The translations under genes were made by a program, and so were the position numbers. 64,000 nucleotides of DNA from Alviniconcha marisindica (lineage: Eukaryota > Mollusca > Gastropoda > Provannidae). Below, piece after piece: positions 24,451 to 37,100 of this stretch; position 1 is the first letter of the stretch, and every line of letters starts with the position of its first letter. The notes under the pieces were generated by a model. That model made no database searches. It saw nothing but the letters and a program-made list of their open reading frames with translations, and was not told where the DNA came from. The DNA is taken from assembly GCA_018857735.1 (NCBI GenBank), contig JABMCL010000813.1, positions 870,501-934,500 of the forward strand, read 5' to 3'.

Positions 24451-26650
24451 ACACACGCACATGCACACTCACACCCACACACACACACACACACAATCAA
24501 TCAACTGAAATAATCTAAGAACAAGCTGGGCCAAGGAGGGGTGGACAGACAGTTTGCTGCAGCAGGAGTAGATTGTAGCTAGATGGGTCTTCAGTACGTA
24601 AACTGCTGTTTTACGCCCAGTCAACCAGCTCGGTTGTATCAGGGCCAGATGGGTCATCAGAGTGGTTTTTAATGCAGCAATCAGTATTAAAGTCATTTAG
24701 TGATCTTATCATTCTCTTCAAATGCATAAAACTGGTTTAGAACTGGAGTAAGTGGCTGGAAATTGAAGGCCTTGCCTGATCAATGAAGGAAAGGTGACGT
24801 TTAATGGCCTCTTCATATTCATTTTTCTGAATGTCCAGATGTCTCCTCATCTCCTTGTCAGCCTCCCGAGCATGACGGACTGTCAGTTCCCTCTGCTGGT
24901 TCTGCACACAGCAAATAGCATTTTAAATCTTGGGCTGAAAATGGTCCAAAGAAAAGAGAACAAAATATGTCACAAAGACCTCTTCACGACAACCACCATA
25001 TCACAACAAAACAAGAACTGTATCCAAGTTACGACATAAAGATGTATTGCTACAATGTACTGGCTTGGTGTACCGTATGAGTCGGAGGCAGAACTCACAG
25101 AGCTGTTTCAAACTTTGGAAAAAAGGCTTCTTTGGTTTTCACTGAGCCATATTATTGTGCAGCTTTTTAAACTTAGTATCACAAAGGTTTCGGACATGAG
25201 CCAGAGCAGTTTATACAAGTTTACATGTTAATCCTGCCCTGGTTATCACATCCTTGCAGTCTTGGTTATCACATTCCTGTAGTTTTATTACTGTACTGTT
25301 TTCTTTGCAGCCTGAGAGCATGAGTCCATTGTGAGTGTGCTGGAATTTTGTCTGCTGAGCAAAGTAAACCCGATTGCTGTACACTGAATCTGCTGTGTTT
25401 CCCTACAAAGCCTAATTGCTTTCTCTGCTGCCCCAGTAAACATGCTGGATCCAATTCAGAAGCATTTTGGCGATGGCCACTATGGCCAGCGTGCTGCCAT
25501 AATTGGGCTGGACTGCAAATATGCGGAATCCAACTTCAGCAGATGGTCTGTTCAGGTTTTGGACGCACGGATCTGGTCCGGAAGCAAGTCAGCATGCGAG
25601 AATCATCAGGCCCGGTTCTGACAGTTTGCAAGCAGCCCACTACCAGTTTCCCATTTTCAGACTCGGCTGCATTCTTCCACAGATGGCCCGGATCAAGAAT
25701 CACTGGGGCCGCTTCTAGCCACTGCTTCTGAGCCGATCTGCATCAGATGCGAGTCAGATCCGGCTTGTTTACTGGGACAACTCTGCACTCCACCACGCAG
25801 AAAATAAGTGGTCTTGAAAGTAGGGTGGTCCCTGGTCAGGACCCCCCCCCCCCCCCCGAATTATGCAGCGAAAGATTTCATTAAAAAAAAGTTTCTAAAA
25901 GATGGGTGGCCTCTGGTCTCTGATCAGGGGTTCTACTGTATGCAAAGGGCAGGCAGACAAGTGACGGGGAAGGGGACAGATGTTGGGGTCGGTCTTCCGC
26001 CATACCAGCGCCTTCTGCAGCATGGACACTGTGCGAGCTTTCTCGTCCAGCTCCAGCCTTTGAGACAGCACCGTGCTGGTGACCTCCGACGCCATGGCCT
26101 GCGCCTTCTCAAGCTGAGCGATCTCCTCGCCGGACGGAACCAGCCCTGCTGGTTTCTCCAGCTCTTCGTTCATTCGGTGGATTTCCTGGGTACAGAAAAG
26201 TACCGATGAAAGAAGCTGTGTGTAGAAAGAGCCTGCATCCTCTGGACAATGCTGTAGCAATAAATGGCATGGCCATTCAATGTGGGATTAATTTGTGTGT
26301 GTGTGTGGGGGGGGGGGGAGGAGGTTGTACAGCAACCAGTGTGACACCACATTCTCTTTTTCAAATCACTGGATTTGCTAGATTTTGTTGTTGTTAACTC
26401 AGACACAGACAGGCAGATTTTGCTTGGCTCCTCAACTGTAGCTGCAGGTGTTGTGCCTCATGCCATGTTCACACTGCCACAATAAGCCTGTGGTCCTATG
26501 TGCAAGTGTGTGTGAGTATGTGTGCATGCTTATGGGTGTGCATGCATGTATGTGTGCGCTTGTATGTGTGCCTGCAGGCTTGTCAGTGTGTGTGTGTTAG
26601 TACACGTGTGTGTGTATATGCATAAATCACTATCAGTGCATGTGCCAGGA

Positions 26651-26691
<41 letters not shown>

Positions 26692-29600
26692 CAGAGAGAG
26701 ATATATCAGTTTTTCTTTGTCAGACATTTTTTTCAACAACAAAAAAGATTCATGTGTTTTTGGTTTTCTCTCCCATAAACCAAAAAACTTACAGTAAACA
26801 TGATGAAACAGAGCCCTGTTACTTAATTCTTTGGATAAAACTTCAGTCCTAAACATAACATGCAAATGGGCACAAAACAGTCAATACATATATCCCCCCC
26901 CCCCCTCTTCCCCCAACCACCACCACAACTATAAAAAAACAAAAACAAAAACTTACTCCAATCATAGTTCAGGAGCTGTGTGAGAGTCTAGGTGGCCGTC
27001 CTGGGCTGTCCGTCCTAACGAGCCTTTTGGTTTCCGTGGACGTAAAGCTATATTGAACCATGCTTCGGCATTGGTCTCAGCTTGTCCCTAATATGTCAAC
27101 TGACATCTGAGGACATTAAGCAACACTACCTACCTACTGACCCCAAAATAAGAAGTCCACAGACCAATAATGCACAAGGACAGGAAGCCACTCACTGAGT
27201 CGATTTCACTGAGTCGGTCAGAGACTTGCACTTCATCCAGAAAGGACATGATGCTCTTCAACTTGTTGTCCGTCAGCACGCCGCTCTTGGACAGCCCGTC
27301 CTTGGCGGCATTCAGCTTCTCCAGGTTCTCTGCCGTCAGGTTAGAGCCATCTTCTCCTTCCTGGTCCTTCTCCAGCTCATCCACTGGAACGAAAGAATGT
27401 TAAAACAATGTCGCGATCAGATAAAACAGAGCTCTGTATAGCACTCCATCTTCCACATAAAGCTGAGTGCAGAACGCTTTACAATAGCTTTAGCAACACA
27501 CACCACCTGCACGGCCCCCAGCCCCTCCTCCATATTTTGCTGCTGTTTTGTGGTGGCGTTTCTATAGCTACTGCATACCTTACACAATGGAAGCGATCTG
27601 TCCACCCTAAAATCAAGGAGAGAGGAGACACATAGATTAGAAAATTAGTTTTTAGCATCTGGTTAGGGGTGGGGATAGCTCAGTGGTTAGAGCGCCAGGC
27701 TCGTGATTGAAAGGTCGTGGGTTCGAATCCCTGCAGGAGCAGTGGGAGAATTTTCTTCTCCAGGGTCGACTTTCTGTGCTGACTCTTATTTCAGTATCCG
27801 TTCCACCCCGTGTTACCGCAGTAGCACGTAAAAGATCCCGGTCATTCTGCCAAAAGTGCAGGTGGCAGGTTACAGCTAAACACGCATACACCTTACGTAT
27901 GTGGCTTTTGCATGAAGTGACATGGAGCATGGTTGTATGGTGTACACAGACCTTGCGCCGAGACGGCAGCAGTTTCATGTGGCACCAGCCATGCCAGCGC
28001 TGTAAGTACACCACTTCGGTGGATATTTAAAAAAAACAGAGTATTCAGTGCTGAACTTGCACAACTGAGGTGGTTAGACAAGAACCAGCACTTACACTGT
28101 CAAGTGCTGTCAGTTGAGATTGTAATAGTACACTAGAAGTGGTTTAGCACACTGTCTATGAAAAGAAAAGAAAATCCAACTGGCACTTACACCATGACGT
28201 TTTCTTGTCGCCTCGATGGGTGGGGAAGTGTTCTTCTTCCTCAAGCCTCCTGAGTGTGTCGTAGAGGTCGTTGAGCGTAGTTCTTGTGCCAGTCTGCGTG
28301 GCTGTGTCACCCGGTCCATTTGTCTCCCTGTCTTCCTCCACTCCCGCGGCAGCCTGAATAACAGCAAACAGTGCACCAGCATGTCATGAATATCTCCGCT
28401 CACCGGCATGTCATGAATATATGCTCACCAGCATGTCATGAATATCTCCGCTCACCAGCATGTCATGAATATATGCTCACCAGCATGTCTTGAATATATC
28501 TGCCTACCAGCATATGAATATCTCCGCTCACCAGCATGTCATGAATATCTCTGCTCACCAGCATGTCATGAATATATCTGCCAACCAGCATATCATGAAT
28601 ATCTCCGCTCACCAGCATGTCATGAATATCTCTGCTCACCAGCATGTCATGAATGTCTCCGCTCACCAGCATGTCATGAATATCTCTGCTCACCAGGGGG
28701 ACAAATAGTTCAACCGTAAAAGGTTGTTGAGCAAAGGACTATTATACAGACAGATCACCTGCAAAAAGTCATTGAGTGAAGGACTACCATATCAGGGTGA
28801 CAGACAGATCACATGCAAAAAGTCTTTGAGTGAAGGACCATCATATTAAGGCGACAGATAGATCACCTTCACAACGTTGTTGAGCGAAGGACTACCATAT
28901 CAGGGCGACAGACAGATCACCTGCAAAAAGTCACTGAGTGAAGGACTATCATACCAGGGCGACAGACAGATCACCTGCAAAAAGTCGTTGAGTGAAGGAC
29001 CATCATTTCAGGGCGACAGATAGATCACCTGTAAAAAGTCACTGAGCGAAGGACTACCGTATCAGGGCGACAGATAGATCACCTGTAAAAAGTCACTGAG
29101 CGAAGGACTACTGTATCAGGGCGACAGATAGATCACCTGTAAAAAGTTGTTGAGTGAAGGATTATCATATCAGGGCGACAGATAGATTACCTGTAAAAAG
29201 TTGTTGAGTGAAGGACTATCATATCAGGGCGACAGATAGATTACCTGTAAAAAGTCGTTGAGTGATGGACTACTGTATCAGGGCGACAAATAAATCACCT
29301 GTAAAAAGTCATTAAGAGAAGGACTACCGTATCAGGGTGACAGACAGATCACCTGTAAAAAGTCGCTGAGTGAAGGACTACCATATCAGGGTGACAGATA
29401 GATCACCTGTAAAAAGCCGTTGAGTGACGGACTACCGTATCAGGGTGACAGATAGATCACCTGTAAAAAGTCATTAAGAGAAGGACTACCGTATCAGGGT
29501 GACAGACAGATCACCTGTAAAAAGTCGTTGAGTGAAGGACTACCGTATCAGGGTGACAGATAGATCACCTGTAAAAAGCCGATGAGTGACGGACTACCGT

Positions 29601-32600
29601 ATCAGGGTGACAGATAGATCACCTGTAAAAAGTCGTTGAGTGAAGGACTACCGTATCAGGGTGACAGATAGATCACCTGTAAAAAGTCGTTGAGTGAAGG
29701 ACTACCGTATCAGGGTGACAGATAGATCGCCTGTAAAAAGTCGTTGAGTGAAGGACTACCGTATCAGGACGACAGATAGATCACCTGTAAAAAGTCGTTG
29801 AGTGACGGACTGACTCCACCCACAGCTCCTGCTGCTGCTCCCTGCCCCTCCTCGCTCCGTGGTGTCACACCCTCACTGCGTGGCTCTCGTCTCACCGCTG
29901 CTGAGCCATTTTTAGACCCAGTCGTCTTCTTCCTGGCTCCCAGGCTGGTGTTGGAGGGAGTCTTGGTGATCCTGCCGCTGGCCTGAAGAAACTTCACCTC
30001 CTCTTCCGCCTTCCTCTTCACTTCGTTCCTCTTCTCTTCTCGCTTCTTCTGCAGTTCCTGTGGTTGATGGACAAATTTTATGAGAGATGGCATGACCACA
30101 ATGCTAGCTAATAGTTCATTTATTTGACTGTTTGGCCAACACTGACATAACATTTTACAACTGAAGAAGCAAATCCAGAATACAGGAGTGTAGGCTGTTG
30201 ATACTACTGCAAGATGTATGCAGCAAAACGGTTACAATGTCCATTTTGTGAGCTGGAGCAGGGGGGAGAGGGGCAGGGGGGCAATCTCACAAATCTGTCA
30301 GTGGGGTCTCTCAAATAACACCATACACTGGCAGCAAAAGGCCTGACATACCACTTAGTCCCAATTTACCAAACAAACAAAACAACAACAAACAAACAAA
30401 AACGCAAGGAAACACACCAAACTATTTACTCTGGATCAAATAAAATAACTACAAATAACACTTTCATTATATTTACAGCAGTTGTGTCACAAAAGGCCAC
30501 AGAATGCCTGGACAGCACAGTCTGTCCATTTAAACTTTGTCAAGTCAGGGGTACATGCATGTTTAGGTGTAACCTACCACCTGCACTTTTGGCAGACTGG
30601 TAGGGGTCTTTTACCTGCTACAGCAGTCACATGGGGAGGGTGGGTGGGGGAGAGGGAGGGGGGAACAGATACCAAAATCAGTCTGCACAGAAAGTCGACT
30701 CTGGAGAAGAACGTTCTCCTGCTGCTCCTGCCTGGGACTGAACCTGCGAGTCTGGCGCTCTGCCCCTGACCTATGTACATCCCTGCCCCCGCTGCTGTGT
30801 AAAACAAAAGGAAAAAAAGTCTTTAAAAAAAAAATGGCAGAGTGCACTGCATTGCTGACCTGTATGGCATCCAACCTGGCCTGCCTGGCCTTTTCTTCCT
30901 TGGCTCTCTTCCTGTCTTCCTGCCGGTGCTGCTGGTCTTCCTGCACCACCGCAGACTGCCGCAGCACATCGTCCCTCTTCTGCTGCAGCAGCCGCCGCAT
31001 CGCCGCCTCCCCGGCCTGCCGCCGCTTCTGGTGCCGCCTGAACCACAGCTGGATCTTTGTGGCGGCAGCGTTGAGAGTTCTGAGATACTGCTCTGCAGCG
31101 CTGTGGCTGGCCTGCACATCAGGATGAAGTGAGAACTTGGGAGAGGCACAGTCATGGCTGAACCCTTGAGCATGTTCAGTCTCATGTCAAGTGTTGCAAG
31201 CACTTTGTTTTTGATCTTCAAAATACAAGCATTCTCTCTTGGGATCGGGGGGAGGGGGGTGGGGGTGGGGGGGCATTTTCTTGACTGAATATGCTGAAAG
31301 TGCTGTTTTGATAGAAAACTGCATGTGTCTGTTTTAGAATTCACAACCTGACCTGTACCTTTGTGTGTGCATCCACATCACTCAAACCACATAATAATAA
31401 GTAAAATAGTTTTCAAGTGCAAAATCTTGTCCATAGAGAATATTCTAAACATGCACACACACACACAACAATGGCACACACGTGCATACTGACTGTACAA
31501 AACTTTACACACAACTTAAAATAGGCAGCAAAGAGAGACTTAAGATAGATGAAGACAGCAGCACAGCATGGAAAACATGGCAGGTCTATAGTCTACACAC
31601 ACACACACCCTACATTCTACCATATACACACAAGCACTTGAACCACACACACCACAGGGTATGACAATAACTTTTTTCCCACTTGCCCTGTAGGGCAAGT
31701 AGATGAATTTTCTACTTGCCCGAGTGGCAAAACTAGTTGCCCATGCCAGATTCTTAAAATCAACCATTTTGATTAAAATAGGTGATATGTTTGTCAAATG
31801 GATTTTGAAGGGTAGAAAGTGTGATAAAAGTTCTAAGTAGACGCACACACACACACACACACACAAACCATCTTCCCCACAAAGTTACATAAATTTGTAA
31901 CATTGTTACTCGCCAGGTCAATGCTTGAAAGAGATAAAATTCTGTAAAGTACTCAAGCTTATAATAAAAAAATTCTATAGTGCCAGTGGTACCTGTCTCA
32001 GTACTAATGGTATCAGCAATGAATCACTGCAGTACAGAATGATAACTCCGCCTCATTCTGTCATGTGTCATGACTTCTGTGAAAGCCAACAGGCAGTTAC
32101 CGTTCATTTCATTCTAACACTTTAACAGTTCTAATTTCAGAATTGTAATTATTGTTAATATTAATGACCCAAACTGCCATGCATGCCCCAAGCCATGACC
32201 AGTGGTTGTATAACACAAGGAACTGTGCCAAACCTGCACCAGATACATTTCTTCATTTTCTGTGTTAATAAAGGATTCAGATTTATACTAGTTTATTCCT
32301 GCCTTCATTATCTGTTATTTAAGAATGAAAAAAAAATGAAAAAAAGTTTTGTTTTTAAGGTCCAATGTTTCCCCTATTTCCACGATAAAACAAGATCGCG
32401 AGTCGGGAGTAGTGTCCCTTTGCTGAACGGAAATTCCCGATCAGAACATGATTGTGAATTTGAACATTTTAGCGGCCACAATTAGGTCTTTTAAAATGCT
32501 CATTGATTACACTTTGGATCTGACACCCCCCTTCTCCCCTTGCCCCTATCCCTCCCCCAAAAGAAAGAGAAGACGAAGAAATGTCTTTAAAATTCCCACT

Positions 32601-34086
32601 AGTACTGGCATAGTTGTGGCCCATGTCATCATTGCAAACACCCCAAGCAAATTCTTTCGTCTGCACTTGGGAACAAACTTCCTCTCTTTTGACTGGGATC
32701 TGTTAGCTTTTAGCTTTTCAAACATATATTTGTTTTCATCTCTCCCCCACCCCCCCATCCTCCGATGCTCCTTTTAAAAAGCTCACAACAAAGCTAACTG
32801 AGTAAAGAGCGCTAGCTTCTGACTGGCTTAACTGCACTGGCAAGCCAATCACATGCTACGACACAGAAGTCGGTCGGTTTGATGATGTAAAAGGAAACTG
32901 ATGTTGCGATTGGAAACCGCAAAACAAAAACTGTCACAGTGACTCGAAATCTAGTGCTTGAATTGAAATATGATACTGTCAATAAAAACAATGATAATGA
33001 CTTGCCCGGTCGGGCAGGCCACTGAGATCTTCACCTGCCCGACCAAGTAAGTTACCTGCCCCGGGCAGTCGGGCAGTCCTTATTGTCATACCCTGCACCA
33101 ACGCTCCCCTCCTCCCTCTCAAATCATGAACACAAACACACACGCGCAAACACTCCCACGCAGAGTAGAACACACACACACCAGAATACTCAGTGACAAA
33201 CCTGACTGCCAGAGGCCGAAGCTGCGGATGAGACTGTGCGCACCTGGTTCACCGGAGTTTTGTGCTTGATATTCTGGTAAGAGTTCTCGATAGACGACAA
33301 CGAAGCTTTGGCTTTCTGCTTCAGGCCTTGTGAAGTCATGTTGTTTGCCAGTCCATTCACCTGCAAGTCATTACAGGTGGACAGATTCTTAGAAGCACTC
33401 CTTGCAGAAATGTCTCTGGGAGTGGGCCCGGCGGACAAGTTCCGAGGAGTGGGCCCCGCGGACACATTCCTGGGAGTAGTGTCTGAGCTTCTGTTGCTGT
33501 TGAGAATCTCGGCTGACGGAGATGGAGACTGGGCCTCTGAGTTGTTCTTGTTGATGCCGGACAGCTGGCTCTGCAAGTTCTGCAGCTTGTTGATGGACTG
33601 TGACAAGCTTTCCTCGATGTCCTCCAGCTCATCATCCGACTGGCTGAGGGCCGAGTCTGGTCTGAAGATGTTGTGTGGACCTTCTGACCGGTCAGATGCC
33701 TGGGCCCCTCCACCTCTGCTGCTGCTGTCAGCACCAGAGCTCTTCTTCATCCCAGTCTTCAGAGGCTGCAAGTGGTAAAAAATAGCGTGTTTCATGAACA
33801 GTGAAAAAACACCCCTTCTCCCTGTCAAACTATTATTATTTACTGAGGATCAAAGCTTTGGGGATTCACTGTCAGACTTGTCTGAGCATTCTAAAAATGT
33901 ATGTACATTTTTCACTGGAGGAAATAAAATACCCCTTGCTCAATTCCTTATAAAGCCAAACATAACACATCTAAAACTGCATTTTTGAAACACAGCAACA
34001 ACTTAGGGAAAGAAAAATGCATATTCTATGCAACAAAATGTTACTTTAATTACAATGTTTACATAGCTCATATATATATGTGTGTG

Positions 34087-34154
<68 letters not shown>

Positions 34155-37100
34155 ATTTTAATTTTTTTTTACATTAGCACCATCTTATTTCTCTTAAGAT
34201 GAAATTTTGTTTATAAACAAAGTAATTCTGATGATTTCACTGCATATTTTTCTGCACTGTTTGTTATTCCTGGGCAAAGTTCTGTTAATTTTGGAGGCCC
34301 TAACTGCTTTGTCATAAGGGGGGTTATACAGCACATTTGTTATTTATTATCATTGAACTGTTATTATCATCATTATGAACTGAAATAGGCCATAATAATA
34401 ATAACAATAATACTGGGGGTTAAGTGCATTCTTTCTCAGATGAGCCCTAGACACATACATTTCATAAAAATAAAAAGAGAAAAAAATAAAAACAAAAAAA
34501 GACATCAAAACACACAGTATTAACATACACAAATCTGTCATCAAACACCAGCACGCCTCCCAATATAGAGACATGTATACATACATGCATGAACGCACAT
34601 GTACACACACACAAACGCATTTACTTAAGGCAGGCTGGAGACAGTTGGAAGTGTTAGGAGTAAAAGACAAAGAAAAGGTGAGGTGGCCATAACAGTAGAG
34701 TTATCAAAAAACAACAACAGCAAACCACAAACACAAAAGCCAGAAAACACACAACAACAAAAAAGAAGACAGTAATAACACATACACTTTCTTGCCATAA
34801 CACTTTGACAGCATTTGCAGCAGGCTTCCTGGTTTTAATTGTAGAACTGGCAGTGCTTGACGGGCGCTTGATTTTGGGCTGCACCGTGTTCTCAAACAAG
34901 GCAAGGAAATCACTGGAGAAAAAGAAAAAAAGTGAGAACCACACAGGCATGAATGAAAAATAGTTGAATAAAAGAGCTTGTTTCAGTTAATACACCCCTC
35001 CCCTTTTTTCTCTGGTATTGCCAGACTGGAAAGTCTTATTACCTGCCCTGGGTCCAAAGTAAACGTTTTAGGCATGTTGTTGCTGGAATATATTGTACTG
35101 ATGTATGTTTGATGTCGTGACTGATGAATATTTCGTTGTTTAGGATTGTAAAGTGCTTTGAGCCAGTTCATGTGGATAAGACGCTATAGAAATGCTTGTG
35201 TTGTACATTACTGCTGCTATTCATTGTGCGGAGCAAAAATGTTGGCCACTTAGTTTATGATTGGTAGTACCCAGAATGCCTCCTCAGAAACTTCCAGACA
35301 AGATTATGAACATTACCAGATTCCTGTAAATTTGTTCTCCAAAATTCACAAACTGTCCAGACACTTTGGTGGGGGGGGGGGGGGGGGGGCAAATTTAAAG
35401 ACCAAATTTGATACATCACTCACTTTGAAATTTAATTTGCCACATATATGTACACCCGTTAACTGACAGTTCAGATGTCAAAATATTGTCATTTCATGAT
35501 TATAACCTACTGCTGCCAAAGTAGGAAGTGTCGAGCTAGTTATTCTCAACGACATTTATTGCCTTTTTATTCTGACAACATAAGCCAAAATTCACAAGCT
35601 CTCAAAAACCTCAGTTGCACTGATAATTTTTAGGAGACATTCAGGGTATTGAAATTTACAGGCAGATCATTTTCTGCAAACTTCAAAAAAAAACATAGAG
35701 ACCCTGAACAATTTTCCAGTATAAAATCGACAATGCCAAACAACAGAAACATCTGTTCAAGTTCTACACAGCGATGATCACCTTCCGTTTTCCAAATTTC
35801 TCAACGGTTTGCCTGCACGTGAAGATGAAGCTGAAGCTGAACTCCGGTGTGACGTTGGGGTGGTTGGCACTGAAACAGAAGAAAACAGGCCTTTGCATAA
35901 GCTGACTGCTGTGAACAGATCATAAACTGAACAGAACAAAACTGTCCAAGTCCGACATGAAAATAAGAAAAATGCAGATCAGTGATTCACACACACACAC
36001 TAATCTGGTGTTTGTCTTTGCTAGGTCTTCAAAAATGTGCAGGCACTTCGTGCATTTTGTTTTTCAATCAATACAAGACTAGCCGTGTGTGTGTGTGTGT
36101 GTTTGGGAGGGGGGTGGGGGGGGGGAAGAAGTGTGGCACTGCAATCCACCGTGGGTTCAACTCCTTGGTCAGACTCAGACTGCACCAAAAAGTAAGCAGG
36201 TGCTAGCACGCCAGGAGATAGCCGGAACCAAAGCGTGCAGTGCATGCTACTGACCCTGAATCAGGCGTTGCTCCTGCGCTACAGGGACAGGTAACAGGCC
36301 TCATGGAAGAGCCTTACTTCAGAATGTTCCCACTTTTCCCAAAATTAAAGACCATTTTTATGGCCCAAGTAACTGCTCAGTTACTCACACAATTTGTCCA
36401 GGAGTGGTTCACGTTAAACAATAAAACAGTAAAGGACTCAAAGATACAAGGATATTTATTTGCCAGTGACATTAAAATGCGCACAGCAATTTGTCTTGGT
36501 ACGTTCCATTCATATAGTGCATTAAAACAAATACACAAAAACATTACAATTAGCCATGCATATATTGTGTATAAAAGTTAAAATCAATTAAATTTAAGAT
36601 TAATGATGTAACAATCTCATTCATGCAATGTAAGCTACTACACACAAAGACACACACATGCATGCAGACACACACACACACACACATTTACTCAAACACA
36701 CGCTGACACAAAATCCATCATTTCAGTCACCCAGTTTTGTCTGAATCCACTATCTGCAGGTTATCTGACCATTATCATGAAATTCCAAGACCCTGGCCAA
36801 ATATTCCATTTTCCCCAAACTTTCCCAGCCTGAATTAAGGCCCTCACTTTCCCCAGATTTTTAAAGACGGCACCAACCGTGCTGTACCTCCAACTTCTCA
36901 ACCTCTCTTTTGAGGAGGTGGACCCGCTGCTGGTGAATTCAGTTTTAAAGCATCATCACAGGTCCAATGCATTGCTGCTGAGGGACTTCAGTAGTTAAAG
37001 TACCATCACAGGCCAAATGCATCACTGCTCAGTGACTTCAGTAGTTAAAGTAGTTGCTGGTGAATTCAGTTTTAAAGCATCATCACATGTCAAATGCATT

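Noticed and set aside
26522..26865. Cys/Val/His-rich frames around 26.6 kb
   Set aside because: Translations of a (GT)n/(CA)n microsatellite.
27667..27740. functional tRNA gene
   Set aside because: The A and B boxes are present, but the sequence continues into a SINE body, a second copy exists at 30.6 kb, and no sound cloverleaf or terminator is seen.
33308..33778. 156-codon plus-strand frame
   Set aside because: Antisense shadow of the large CEP131 exon 5, which has family support and correct splice phases.
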